Shown piece by piece: positions 7,800-16,509 of a stretch of DNA of 55,802 bases (positions are counted from its first letter, which is position 1; the number at the start of each line of letters is the position of its first letter). Below the pieces are notes generated by a model. That model saw nothing but the letters and a program-made list of their open reading frames with translations. It was not told where the DNA came from and made no database searches. The stretch comes from Pseudarthrobacter chlorophenolicus. GTDB lineage: Bacteria; Actinomycetota; Actinomycetes; Actinomycetales; Micrococcaceae. The DNA lies in assembly GCF_000962805.1 (NCBI RefSeq), contig NZ_JZTW01000024.1:1-55802 (forward strand), written 5' to 3'. The position numbers and the translations under genes were made by a program.

Positions 7800-8911
7800 G
7801 ATGCGGCGCTTTTCCGGGGTGCCGGCTGCTGCTGGGTGATGCAGTGGATGCCTCCACCGAAGGCGAAAATGTCCCGGGCGTCCACCAGTTCCACCGTCCG
7901 TCCCGGGTAGGCGCGTTCGAGGATGCCCTGGGCAATGGCATCGTTGGGATCGTCGAAGGCGCACAGCACCACCACGTTGTTGGCGACGTAGTGGTTGATG
8001 TAGGACCAGTCCACGAAGCCCTCGTCATCCGTGAGAACCGTGGGCGCCGGGACGTCGATGATTCGCAACGGCCGGCCCTGGGCGTCCAGCTGGCCCTGGA
8101 GGACCGCCCTCAGCTGTAGGTAGACGGCGTGATCGGGGTGGTCCGGGTTGTCCTGCCGGTGCAGCAGGATGGATCCCGGCCCGGCGAAAGCGGCCACGAT
8201 GTCCACATGGCCGCGGGTGCCGAACTCGTCGTAATCGCGGGTGAGTCCGCGCGGTAGCCAGATGGCCTTGGTGGTGCCCAGGGCCGCGTGGATTTCGGCT
8301 TCCACGGATTCCCTGGTGGCGCCGGGGTTCCGTCCCGGATCCAGCTGGACTGTTTCCGTCAGGAGCACTGTCCCCTCGCCGTCCACGTGGAACCCGCCGC
8401 CTTCGTTGACCAGCGAACTGGCGCGGACCGGGGCGCCGGTCTGTGCCGCCACTGCAGTGGCCACGTGCTGGTCGTTCTCCCACGCCGCCCAATCCTGGGC
8501 ACCCCAGCCGTTGAAGATCCAGTCCACGGCTGCCAGTGATCCGTCCGTCCCGTGCACAAAGGTAGGGCCGCTGTCCCGGATCCAGGCGTCGTCAAGGGCA
8601 ACCTCCATCACGGCGATGCCGTTACCCAGCCATTCGCGGGCGGCGGTGGCGTCCCGGGGGTCGGCCACCACGGTGACGGGTTCGTACCGGGAGATGGTCT
8701 GTGCCACCGTGGTCCACGCCGTGCGGGCGCGGTCCAAAGTGGCGCTTCCCAGTGGACCAAAGGTTTCGTTGGCGGGCGGGAACGCCATCCAGGTCTGCTG
8801 GTGGGCGCCCCACTCAGCCGGCATGACACCGGAAGCGGCTGCCCGGACAGCCGGGGTTGCTTGAGCGGGGGCGGCGCTGACTCCGTCAAGAGAAGCATAA
8901 ATGAATGTCAT
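7796..8911 (-). CDS. Agmatine deiminase / peptidylarginine-deiminase-like enzyme
   Basis: A 371-residue guanidino-group hydrolase. Motifs in order: MPAEWGAHQQTWMAFPP (from residue 30), DDAWIRDSGPTFV, NEGGGFHVDGEGT, GTRGHVD and GGGIHCITQQ with catalytic Cys357. These match agmatine deiminase, which converts agmatine to N-carbamoylputrescine and ammonia. The ATG at 8909-8911 lies inside a palindrome and just 6 nt after a -10-like CATACT, so the mRNA may be leaderless. Translation from Met30 (8824) would still give the conserved domain. It is first in an operon with the amidase. Confidence 0.85.
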   Translation of the reverse strand: MTFIYASLDGVSAAPAQATPAVRAAASGVMPAEWGAHQQTWMAFPPANETFGPLGSATLDRARTAWTTVAQTISRYEPVTVVADPRDATAAREWLGNGIAVMEVALDDAWIRDSGPTFVHGTDGSLAAVDWIFNGWGAQDWAAWENDQHVATAVAAQTGAPVRASSLVNEGGGFHVDGEGTVLLTETVQLDPGRNPGATRESVEAEIHAALGTTKAIWLPRGLTRDYDEFGTRGHVDIVAAFAGPGSILLHRQDNPDHPDHAVYLQLRAVLQGQLDAQGRPLRIIDVPAPTVLTDDEGFVDWSYINHYVANNVVVLCAFDDPNDAIAQGILERAYPGRTVELVDARDIFAFGGGIHCITQQQPAPRKSAAS

Positions 8912-8918
8912 TCATTTA
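8898..8918 (-). promoter_or_regulatory. Perfect 10-bp inverted repeat over the agmatine-deiminase start (TetR-like operator)
   Basis: TAAATGAATG (8898-8907), one central base, then CATTCATTTA (8909-8918). The symmetry and TGAATG-CATTCA core resemble TetR-family operators. The element covers the predicted transcription and translation start. On the minus strand a promoter can be read as TTGCGC, 17 bp, CATACT immediately upstream. No TetR gene is in the window. Confidence 0.6.
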
Positions 8919-9021
8919 GTATGGGGAGTGCAGCCCGGCCGCGCAAGGGTCCCGCCCAAAATGACGGCCGCCGGGGAAGGCGCGCGGTCCGGCACCTCGG
9001 TGCCGACGGAAGCCCGGCGCC

Positions 9022-9729
9022 TCAGCTTTCCTGGGTGCCTACGGCGGCCACGATGGCTTTGTCCAGTTCGTCAGGCTTGGTGAACTGTGGCCAGTGGCCG
9101 GTGGGCAGGTCCACGTACTCGACGTCCTTCATCCGGCCCAGCTCAGCAACGAAGGGGTGCCCTCCCGCGATCCACTCGTGCAGCATCGCAGAGGGAAACT
9201 CACAGGCAATCACGGTTGCCGGCACGTCGTAGCGGCGCTCGTCGTGGAGGTGCTGCTGGTCGAAGGCCACTCCCTTAGGCTGGGGGATTGCCCGGGCGCG
9301 GAACTGTTCCCGCATTGCGTCGTCGAGGTCCACCAGGTCGGCGTCTTCGAAGCCCTCCCAGGGAGGCAGTGGAACGTCATCGCCGTCCGCCTCAAGTTCG
9401 TCATTGATCACCCCGCCTTCGCCAAGGGGGCCGCTGTCCACATAGATGGCCCGCGCCACGCGCTCCGGCCGGGCATCGATGACGCCGTGGATGATGGCGC
9501 CACCGCCGGAGTGACCCACCAGCGCCACCTTTCCGTCGAGGCCATCCACTGCTGCCACCACGGCGTCGATGTGGTTGCGCAGGCCGATCCCTGCCCGGTT
9601 GGCGTCTTTCGACTCCAGCCCGGGCAGGGTGAGGGGAACGGGGTGGTGCCCGGCAGCTTCAATCGCCGGGATCACCCCGTCCCAAGAGGAAGCGTCCAGC
9701 CAGAATCCGGGAACGAGGATGATGTCCAT
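9022..9729 (-). CDS. Alpha/beta hydrolase (esterase-like)
   Basis: A 235-residue alpha/beta hydrolase. The oxyanion segment VPGFWLDASSW is near the N-terminus, the nucleophile elbow VGHSGGGA places Ser74, and the C-terminal PTGHWPQFTKPDEL carries the catalytic His. It has no signal peptide and no lid-rich insertion. It resembles the short salicylate-esterase/EstC-type hydrolases of actinobacteria, for which no natural substrate can be read from sequence. It is monocistronic: 174 bp separate its start from the rsgA 3' end and about 100 bp lie between its stop and the deiminase operator. Confidence 0.8.
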   Translation of the reverse strand: MDIILVPGFWLDASSWDGVIPAIEAAGHHPVPLTLPGLESKDANRAGIGLRNHIDAVVAAVDGLDGKVALVGHSGGGAIIHGVIDARPERVARAIYVDSGPLGEGGVINDELEADGDDVPLPPWEGFEDADLVDLDDAMREQFRARAIPQPKGVAFDQQHLHDERRYDVPATVIACEFPSAMLHEWIAGGHPFVAELGRMKDVEYVDLPTGHWPQFTKPDELDKAIVAAVGTQES

Positions 9730-9903
9730 GACCGCACCCTACCGCGGTGGACCGACACTGCGGCAGGGTCCCGTGCACTCCTGCCCGGTTGCCGGCAAGC
9801 GCCGGTCGAACCAACGGCGGCCTGGCCTGGTGCTGCAAGGCAGGACAAGGCCCCAGCTGATACCGGCGGAAAGCAACCGGGCAGGAACGAACACCCAGGC
9901 GGG

Positions 9904-11064
9904 TTAGCGGCTCCCTTTGCGCCGCTTACCCCCGGCCTTTTCCTGCCTCTCCGCCACCTCACGCTCCGCCCACCGCTGCGACTTGCCCACGGACACCACC
10001 TTCTGGTGCCACTCGCGGTAGTACGCCCGCTGGGCGGCGACGTCCGAGCGGCGGGCCAGCGCCGCAATTTCGCGCTGCATCTTCAGGTAGGAGTGCCAGC
10101 GTCGCTCCGTCAGCAAGCCGTCCTCGATGGCTTCCCGCACTGCACATCCCGGCTCGTTCCCGTGACCGCAGTCCGCGAACCTGCACCGGGCGGCCAGTTC
10201 CTCCACATCGCCGAACATCTCGCCCATGCCGTCCTCGGCGTCAAACAGGCCGAAGCCGCGGACGCCGGGGGTGTCCATGAGCACGGTGCCGTTGGCCAGC
10301 GGCACCAGTTCCCGGGAGGTGGTGGTGTGCTTGCCCTTGAAGTCCCCGGACCGGACCTCGCCGGTATGCTGCACCTCGCGTCCGACCAGGGCGTTGATGA
10401 GCGTGGACTTACCGGCGCCGGAGGGGCCCAGCAGTACGATGGTGCCGCCGGCCGGGATGTGCGCCATCAGTTCGTCGATCCCGTCACCGTTTTCGGCCGA
10501 GGTGGTGACCACCTCTACGCCCGCCGCCTGCAGGATAACCTTCCCGACGACGTCGTCCGCCACCTGCGCGAGGTCAGCCTTGGTGATGATCACCAGGGGA
10601 GTGGCGCCGGAGTCCCACGCCGCCACGAGGGTGCGCTCGAGCCGGTTGTGGGTGAGGGGCCGGTCCACAGGGACCACCACCCCTACGGTGTCCATGTTCG
10701 CCGCCAGGACCTGCTCGGCTGACGAATCCTCGAACGCCCGTTTACGGCTGAGTTCGGACCGGCGCGGAAGGACGGCCAGGATCTGCTGGTCACCGGCCCG
10801 GTTGGGCCCGATCCAGACCCAGTCGCCGGTGACGGCAGCCTCACCGCTGAGCGGATAGGGGAGGTGGAGCAGCCCGTCGGCCACTGCCACGAGCAGCAGG
10901 TTGCGGTCCACACGGACCACCCGCCCGCGTCCGGTGGCCTCCGGACGGGGATGGTCCTCGAAATATCGGGCGACGGCGGCCGTGTAGCCAAAACCGAATG
11001 GACCGTCACTGCTTTGCTGGTTGGTGATGGTGCTGTCCAGGGCGTTGCCTGAAGAAGTGTTCAC
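9904..11064 (-). CDS. rsgA: Ribosome small-subunit-dependent GTPase A
   Basis: A 386-residue circularly permuted GTPase that assists late 30S maturation. The GTG at 11064 is chosen for its GAGGAAA ribosome-binding site. Motifs run in the permuted order G4 TKAD (161-164), G1 GPSGAGKST (213-221), G3 DTPGVRG (264-270). The OB fold lies at about 45-100, and the C-terminal zinc site is Cys294, Cys299, His301 and Cys307 (CRFADCGHGNEPGC). A basic tail (KAGGKRRKGSR) ends the protein. RsgA is normally chromosomal, which bears on what replicon this is. A short ORF with a strong ribosome-binding site lies upstream. Confidence 0.92.
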   Translation of the reverse strand: MNTSSGNALDSTITNQQSSDGPFGFGYTAAVARYFEDHPRPEATGRGRVVRVDRNLLLVAVADGLLHLPYPLSGEAAVTGDWVWIGPNRAGDQQILAVLPRRSELSRKRAFEDSSAEQVLAANMDTVGVVVPVDRPLTHNRLERTLVAAWDSGATPLVIITKADLAQVADDVVGKVILQAAGVEVVTTSAENGDGIDELMAHIPAGGTIVLLGPSGAGKSTLINALVGREVQHTGEVRSGDFKGKHTTTSRELVPLANGTVLMDTPGVRGFGLFDAEDGMGEMFGDVEELAARCRFADCGHGNEPGCAVREAIEDGLLTERRWHSYLKMQREIAALARRSDVAAQRAYYREWHQKVVSVGKSQRWAEREVAERQEKAGGKRRKGSR

Positions 11065-11104
11065 GGTATTTCCTCGGGAGAATGTCCCGGTGCACCGGCG
11101 CCCG

Positions 11105-11185
11105 TCAGGCGCTGGCGGTGCAAGCGGGGAAAAGGGTTGGGTTGATGGATGCGGGGCGCCCAGGGCGCGCGACAAAAGCAGTCAT
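11105..11185 (-). CDS. 26-codon upstream ORF before rsgA (possible leader peptide)
   Basis: The ATG at 11183-11185 is preceded by an excellent Shine-Dalgarno sequence GGAGGTGG (11191-11198, spacing 5). The ORF encodes MTAFVARPGRPASINPTLF and ends 40 bp before the rsgA GTG. It has no recognised domain. The near-consensus ribosome-binding site on such a short frame suggests a translated leader that could tune rsgA expression to ribosome state. It could also be fortuitous. Confidence 0.4.
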   Translation of the reverse strand: MTAFVARPGRPASINPTLFPACTASA

Positions 11186-11296
11186 CAAAACCACCTCCAT
11201 TCCCTCGAAGGGTTCCTCCACGTCCTGCCGGGAACGGCAGGGCGGAACCGGGACCCACTCTAGCGGCGTCCGCCGTCGGAGGCTAGGGCCCGGCAC

Positions 11297-11329
11297 AAAA
11301 AAGGTGCGGCCCCCAAAGGAGGCCGCACC
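11297..11329 (-). terminator. Rho-independent terminator of the CNNM/CBS operon
   Basis: GGTGCGGCC (11303-11311) pairs with GGCCGCACC (11321-11329), followed on the minus strand by six T (11302-11297). It lies just past the stop of the second CNNM gene. Confidence 0.9.
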
Positions 11330-11348
11330 CCATGGCGGTAAAGGAAGG

Positions 11349-12389
11349 TCAGGCGCTGGTGGCGTCCTGCACCTCGCCCACCAGCTCTTCGATGATGTCC
11401 TCAAGGAAGAGCATGCCGGTGGTGGCGCCCTCGGCGTCGAACACCCGGGCCACGTGGGCTCCAGTGCGGCGCATGGCTGCGAGGGCGTCCTCAAGCTCAG
11501 AACCCGCGAAGGCCGAGGCGAGACGGCGGATCCGTTTACCAGGCACCGGCCTGCCGAACTTCTCCGGCGAGGTCAGGTCCATGACGTCCTTGAGGTGGAG
11601 GTAACCTGCAGGGTCACCGCTATTGTCCGTGAGGATGTACCGCGAGTACCCGTGCCGGGCCACTGCCTGCTGGATGTCGGCCGGGGTGGCCGTCTCCGGC
11701 AGCAGCACGATGTCCGCCAGCGGAACCTGCACGTCAGCCACCGTCTTGGCGGTGAACTCGAACGCATTGGTCAGGGCGCCGGTGGTGTCCTTCAGCATGC
11801 CGTCGCGGGTGGACTGCTCCACGATGTTGGCCACCTCATCCAGGGTGTAGGCACTGGTGGCCTCATCCTTGGGTTCCACCTTGAACAGGCGCAGGATGCC
11901 GTTGGCGATGCCGTTCAGCGTCCAGATCACGGGCTTGAAGATACGCGCCACAACCACCAGCGGCGGGGCCAGGATCAGCGCAGCGCGGGTGGGAACCGAG
12001 AACGAAATGTTTTTGGGCACCATCTCGCCCAGCACCACGTGCAGGAAGGTCACCAGCAGCAGCGCAACGATGAACGCGATGATGCTGATGGCCTCGTAGG
12101 ACAGGGATGTCAGGCCCAGCGGAATTTCGAGGAGGTGGTGGATGGCCGGTTCGGAGACGTTCAGGATGATCAGCGAACAGACGGTGATGCCCAGCTGGCT
12201 GGTGGCCAGCATGAGCGTTGCGTGCTCCATGGCCCATAGCGTGGTTTTGGCGGCCTTGCTTCCTGCTTCCGCCTTGGGTTCGATCTGAGAACGGCGGGCC
12301 GAGATCACTGCGAACTCGGCGCCCACGAAGAAGCCGTTGACCACCAACAGCACGGCTAGCCAGATGATGCCGGGAAGATATTCACTCAT
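11349..12389 (-). CDS. CNNM/CBS-domain membrane protein (HlyC/CorC family), short form
   Basis: A 346-residue protein. The N-terminal DUF21/CNNM domain has four hydrophobic segments (residues 1-30, 58-80, 95-125 and 140-165) and the family phrase VLGEMVPKNISFSVP. It is followed by a CBS pair (about 200-330). The C-terminal CorC_HlyC domain of its neighbour is missing. Family members are linked to magnesium or cobalt efflux and homeostasis. The start overlaps the 3' end of the upstream CNNM gene by 8 nt, so the two form a coupled pair and may heterodimerise. A terminator follows. Confidence 0.85.
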   Translation of the reverse strand: MSEYLPGIIWLAVLLVVNGFFVGAEFAVISARRSQIEPKAEAGSKAAKTTLWAMEHATLMLATSQLGITVCSLIILNVSEPAIHHLLEIPLGLTSLSYEAISIIAFIVALLLVTFLHVVLGEMVPKNISFSVPTRAALILAPPLVVVARIFKPVIWTLNGIANGILRLFKVEPKDEATSAYTLDEVANIVEQSTRDGMLKDTTGALTNAFEFTAKTVADVQVPLADIVLLPETATPADIQQAVARHGYSRYILTDNSGDPAGYLHLKDVMDLTSPEKFGRPVPGKRIRRLASAFAGSELEDALAAMRRTGAHVARVFDAEGATTGMLFLEDIIEELVGEVQDATSA

Positions 12390-13740
12390 GGGTCAGCTCC
12401 CGGGTGATGTTGTCCACGATCCTGTCGTGCGGGCTTTGCGGCGTCTCGCCGGATTCGGCGGGCGTGAAGCGGAGCCGCTCCACGCGGGTCTCCAGCGCTC
12501 GCTCCACACGGAGCGTGCCGCCGTCGACCTCCACCTCATCTCCGAGCTCGGGCAGCCGGTCCAGCTGGTCCGTCACGAAGCCGGCAACGGTGTCGTACTC
12601 ACCGTCCGGCACACGGATGCCGGTGCGGTCCAGGAGTTCGTCCGGCCGCAGCGCGGCGTCGAAGGTGATGGAGCGGCCGGTGCGGACCACCCCCACGCGG
12701 GCGCGGTCGTGCTCGTCCTCCAGTTCACCCACAATCTCTTCCACCAGGTCCTCCAGGGTGACGATCCCGGCGGTGCCGCCGTGCTCGTCGGAGACGATGG
12801 CCACCTGCAGCCCCTGCTTGCGGAGCAGGTTCAGGAGGGTGTCAACGCCCATTGATTCGGGAACGCGGAGCGGTTCGATCATCAGTTCTTCGGCGGTGGT
12901 GCCGGCCCGGTCGGAGAGGGCGACGGCGAACGCCTGCTTGACGTGCAGGACGCCCACTACGTCATCCCGGTCCCGGCCGATGACCGGGAAGCGGGAGTAG
13001 CCGGTGGACTTGGCCAGGCTGACGATCTCCTCGGCCGTGTCCGCGGTACCCACAGCCGTCATCCGGACACGCGGCGTCATGACATCCACCGCACTGTGCT
13101 CGGTAAAGCGGAGCGTGCGGTGCAGCAGGGTGGCATGATCCAGGTCAAGAACGCCTTCGACGGCGGAGCGGCGCACCAGGGAGCTCAGCTCCTCGGCGCT
13201 CCGGGCGCCGGACAGTTCTTCCTTGGGTTCGATGCCGAAGCCGCGGATGATCTTGTTGGCGGTGTTGTTGAACAGCAGGATCACGGGCTTGAAGACCGTG
13301 GTGAAGAGCGCCTGGAACGGCACCACCACCTTGGCGGTTGCCAGGGGCAGGGCCAACGCGAAGTTCTTCGGTACCAGTTCACCGATCACCATCGAAAAGA
13401 TAGTGGCCAGGAAGATGCCGGCCACGGAGCCGATGGCGGGTACCAAGGCTTCCGGCAGTCCCGCCGAGGTCAGCGGGCCGTTCAGCATCCGGCTGATGGC
13501 GGGCTCGAACGTGTAGCCGGTGAGGAGCGTGGTGAGGGTGATGCCCAGCTGTGCACCCGAAAGGTGGGTGGACGTGATCTTGAGGGCTTTGATGGTGGGG
13601 CCCAGGCGTTTCTCGCCGCGGGCCTGGCGGGCTTCGAGGTCATGCCGGTCCAGGTTCACCAGCGCGAACTCGGAGGCGACGAAGAAGCCGGTGCCGACGG
13701 TCAGGACCAGGCCGATGCCCAGCATGATCCATTCATACAT
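12382..13740 (-). CDS. CNNM/CBS/CorC_HlyC transporter-associated protein, long form
   Basis: A 452-residue paralogue of the downstream gene. It has the CNNM membrane domain (residues about 1-190, with VIGELVPKNFALALP), a CBS pair (about 210-340, ending TLEDLVEEIVGELEDEHD) and a CorC_HlyC domain (about 350-435). It is the first gene of the two-gene operon. Predicted role: magnesium/divalent cation extrusion or regulation of it at the cytoplasmic membrane. The older name hemolysin is misleading for this family. Confidence 0.88.
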   Translation of the reverse strand: MYEWIMLGIGLVLTVGTGFFVASEFALVNLDRHDLEARQARGEKRLGPTIKALKITSTHLSGAQLGITLTTLLTGYTFEPAISRMLNGPLTSAGLPEALVPAIGSVAGIFLATIFSMVIGELVPKNFALALPLATAKVVVPFQALFTTVFKPVILLFNNTANKIIRGFGIEPKEELSGARSAEELSSLVRRSAVEGVLDLDHATLLHRTLRFTEHSAVDVMTPRVRMTAVGTADTAEEIVSLAKSTGYSRFPVIGRDRDDVVGVLHVKQAFAVALSDRAGTTAEELMIEPLRVPESMGVDTLLNLLRKQGLQVAIVSDEHGGTAGIVTLEDLVEEIVGELEDEHDRARVGVVRTGRSITFDAALRPDELLDRTGIRVPDGEYDTVAGFVTDQLDRLPELGDEVEVDGGTLRVERALETRVERLRFTPAESGETPQSPHDRIVDNITRELTHE

Positions 13741-13864
13741 TGGGGCGCCCCTCTCCTGTGGTGGCCGGTGATCCGGTCAGTTGGCAGAGGGGCCAGGGCA
13801 TATGTGAAGGAGGGTCGTCCATAGTGCTCTTAACTGTACGGGACGGCCGGAAGTTCCCGCAGCG

Positions 13865-14101
13865 TCAGCTGCGCATTTCCAGCGCCCGCTTCTGGCGGCC
13901 CGAGATGGACGAAACGTAACCGCAGTTGGTGCAGGTGATGCGGAATTTGCGGGACGTGGTGAACACCGGGATGAAGAACAGGGTGAACTTCGTAGCCCGC
14001 TCAACCAGTGAGTGGTGTACGTGGGCGCGGCAGTGCTGGCACGTACCGGGCCTGCCGGGCAGGGCTTTGTCGACCGTTTTAAAGCCAAAGAGAAGGAGCA
14101 T
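13865..14101 (-). CDS. Small zinc-ribbon protein
   Basis: A 78-residue protein starting at ATG 14101 (MLLLFGFKTVDKALPGR). Two CxxC pairs (CQHC and CTNC) are separated by a hydrophobic stretch KFTLFFIPVFTTSRKF, the arrangement of the actinobacterial zinc-ribbon family often described as membrane-associated. The fold binds one zinc; no function is assigned. It is divergent from the diguanylate cyclase gene. Confidence 0.75.
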   Translation of the reverse strand: MLLLFGFKTVDKALPGRPGTCQHCRAHVHHSLVERATKFTLFFIPVFTTSRKFRITCTNCGYVSSISGRQKRALEMRS

Positions 14102-14263
14102 GGCGGGCCTTTCTGGTGGCTTGTACCGGTGATCCGGCAGCGTCTTCCACACTAGGCGGTCTGGACACGTTCGTCATGGCGTCGCGGATGGGTGCGGGCC
14201 CCTCAGGGCGGTGCGATACTTGGGGGCAGTTAGGGTTTCGGCGTTTGGGGGACTTTCGAAGAC

Positions 14264-15415
14264 ATGGTTCTGGATACGACGACCCTTCGGATCGCATTCG
14301 GCCTGATGGCCCTGGTGCTGGTGGTGCTGTTCTATTTCTCGGCGTACCGGGTAACGCGCTCCCCGTACAGCGGCTGGTGGTGCGTGGCACTGATCTTCTT
14401 CCTGGGCGGTTCGGGGTGCTTCCTGCTGGACGGAACGCCGCACCAGGTCTGGGCCAACCCCGTGGGCAACGTGCTGCTGGTGATCGGCGGCGTGGCGGTC
14501 TGGGCAGGCGCCCGGTCGCTGCGTACAGTCCGGCCGCCCGTGTGGGCCTTCGCCGGTCTTCCCCTGGCCACCCTGGTGGCGTCCGTCCTCGACAATCCCG
14601 CCACCAACACCTGGTCCGGGGGGACCGTTTTCCTGGCTGCCATGAGCATCGGCATCGGATTGGCATCACGCGAACTGTGGCGCCTCGAGCCGGGGTACTC
14701 GAGGGTCCGGATCCCCATGGCGGTCTCCGCCGGCGGCCTGGCCGTCTACTACTTCTTCCGCTGGCTGGCCTTCGTCCTGGAGGGCCAGGACGGGCGCATC
14801 TTCGCCACCGTGTTCGGGTCTGCCGTTACCACCCTGGTGACCATGGTGCTCCTCGTGGTGGTGTCCTTCAGCATGGCGGCCCTGAGCAGCGAGCAGCAGA
14901 CGCGGGCCCTGCGCGTGGTGGCCTCGCGCGATGACCTCACCGGGCTCCTTAACCGGAAAGCCTTCCTGGACCTGGCCGCCGAACAGTTGGCGGACCGGGC
15001 CATCACCGGTGCTTCCGGGGCCCTCATCCTGGCAGACCTGGACCACTTCAAATCCGTCAACGACACCTACGGCCACGCGGCAGGAGACGTGGCGCTGCGC
15101 CGGTTCGCTGACGCCTGCACGGCCACGGTGCGGACCACCGACCTGGTGGGCCGATACGGCGGCGAGGAATTCGTCCTCCTGATGCCCGGGGCCAGCCCCG
15201 AGCGGGCGGAGCTGGTGGCCTCCGAGATCAGCCGCCGCCTCGCCGCGGACGCCCGCCTGGACGGGGTGGAGATGCCCACGGCAAGTTACGGGATTTCCAC
15301 GTACGACGCCGGGACTTCCCAGGTGGACGATCTCATCGCGGCAGCGGACGCGGCTTTGTACACGGCCAAGTCCCTGGGCCGGAACCGGAGCGCCCGCAGC
15401 GACGGGCGCGTTTAG
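14264..15415 (+). CDS. Membrane-bound diguanylate cyclase (GGDEF)
   Basis: A 383-residue protein. Six or seven hydrophobic segments occupy residues 1-205. A GGDEF domain follows (about 215-380) with DDLTGLLNRKAF at its start, the substrate-binding DLDHFKSVNDTYGH and the active-site loop RYGGEEF (GGEEF at 299-303). It should make cyclic-di-GMP in response to a signal sensed in the membrane part. No RxxD inhibitory site is evident five residues before GGEEF. Its stop overlaps the convergent oxidoreductase stop by 4 nt. Confidence 0.88.
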   Translation: MVLDTTTLRIAFGLMALVLVVLFYFSAYRVTRSPYSGWWCVALIFFLGGSGCFLLDGTPHQVWANPVGNVLLVIGGVAVWAGARSLRTVRPPVWAFAGLPLATLVASVLDNPATNTWSGGTVFLAAMSIGIGLASRELWRLEPGYSRVRIPMAVSAGGLAVYYFFRWLAFVLEGQDGRIFATVFGSAVTTLVTMVLLVVVSFSMAALSSEQQTRALRVVASRDDLTGLLNRKAFLDLAAEQLADRAITGASGALILADLDHFKSVNDTYGHAAGDVALRRFADACTATVRTTDLVGRYGGEEFVLLMPGASPERAELVASEISRRLAADARLDGVEMPTASYGISTYDAGTSQVDDLIAAADAALYTAKSLGRNRSARSDGRV

Positions 15416-16509
15416 GCGCGAGGCAGGCTGTTGTCCGGAACGCCTTCCGGCCCGGCGGGTGTCAGCGGGACCGGCGCGGGCCTGGCCGCGGTGCTCCGCA
15501 CCTCCATGGCGGTGCCGGTGCGTGCCGCCTCCAGCAGGGATTCCATGACATCGAGGACGTGGAACGCGAGCTCGCCCCCGGCCCGCGGCTCGGTGCCGGG
15601 CGGCGTCGCCGCCAGGTCCGCAATCCCGAATCCGCGGCCCGCGCCCTCATAGCCGGCCATAACCGGAAGCACCTCCCAGTCCGCTGCGCCGAGCGTGAAA
15701 AGCTCCACGTCGCCGTCGAACCTGTTGGGATCCGGAACCACCAGCGAGCCGCGCTCACCGTGGACCTCAAGGTTGGGACTCTTCGTGCGGACGGCGTCGA
15801 AGCTCATCACCAGCGTGGAGATGGCGCCGCCGGCATGCGTCAGTGTCCCGGTGACGTGCGAGTCCACGTGGACGGGAACGGTTTCGCCGGCGCGGGGGCC
15901 CGAGCCGATGGAGCGCTGGTCCCTGGTGTGGCTGGCGGTGACGTAGTACGGGCCCATGTCCAGCAGCGGGCCGCCGCCGGGCTGGTAGTAGAAGTCCGGG
16001 TTGGGGTGCCAGCGCTCGTGTCCCGGGGTAGCCATGACGGCGGTAGCGGCGATCGGGGTGCCGATCAGGCCGTCGTCGATGGCCTTCCGGGCGGTCTGGA
16101 TTCCGGTGCCCAGGACCGTGTCCGGAGCGCATCCCACGGCGACGCCGGCCGCCTTCGCAGCGTCCAGGACCTCCCGGGCCTCCTTGGTGCTCGCCGCCAG
16201 CGGCTTTTCGCCGTACACGGCCTTCCCGGCGGCAATGGCTTGGAGCGCGATGTCTGCGTGCGCGGCGGGGATGGTGAGGTTCAAAACGAGGCCGACGGCG
16301 GGATCAGCCAGTAAGTCGTCCACAGTCAGGGCACGCACGCCGTCCCAGGAGTCCGCGACGGCCTCCGCGCGGGACAGGTCCAAGTCCGCGACGGCCGTGA
16401 GCCTGATGTTCGGCAGGCGGCGGAAGCTCGCCAGGTACTGGGCACTGATGGCACCGCAGCCGATGATTCCGACGGTGATGGCGGTGTCTGTGATCAGCGG
16501 CTGGCCCAC
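15412..16509 (-). CDS. Gfo/Idh/MocA-family oxidoreductase
   Basis: A 365-residue NAD(P)-dependent sugar dehydrogenase. The GTG at 16507-16509 is preferred because GAGAGGGGG lies just upstream; it sits inside the end of the ThuA-like gene (16-nt overlap), so the genes are coupled. The Rossmann motif is VGIIGCGAISAQY near residue 10, and the catalytic EKPL Lys (VYGEKPLAAS) is present. The second domain holds PDFYYQPGGGPLLDMGPYY. Substrates in this family are usually inositols, glucosides or other cyclic polyols. It is the last gene of the LacI-controlled operon. Confidence 0.85.
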   Translation of the reverse strand: MGQPLITDTAITVGIIGCGAISAQYLASFRRLPNIRLTAVADLDLSRAEAVADSWDGVRALTVDDLLADPAVGLVLNLTIPAAHADIALQAIAAGKAVYGEKPLAASTKEAREVLDAAKAAGVAVGCAPDTVLGTGIQTARKAIDDGLIGTPIAATAVMATPGHERWHPNPDFYYQPGGGPLLDMGPYYVTASHTRDQRSIGSGPRAGETVPVHVDSHVTGTLTHAGGAISTLVMSFDAVRTKSPNLEVHGERGSLVVPDPNRFDGDVELFTLGAADWEVLPVMAGYEGAGRGFGIADLAATPPGTEPRAGGELAFHVLDVMESLLEAARTGTAMEVRSTAARPAPVPLTPAGPEGVPDNSLPRA

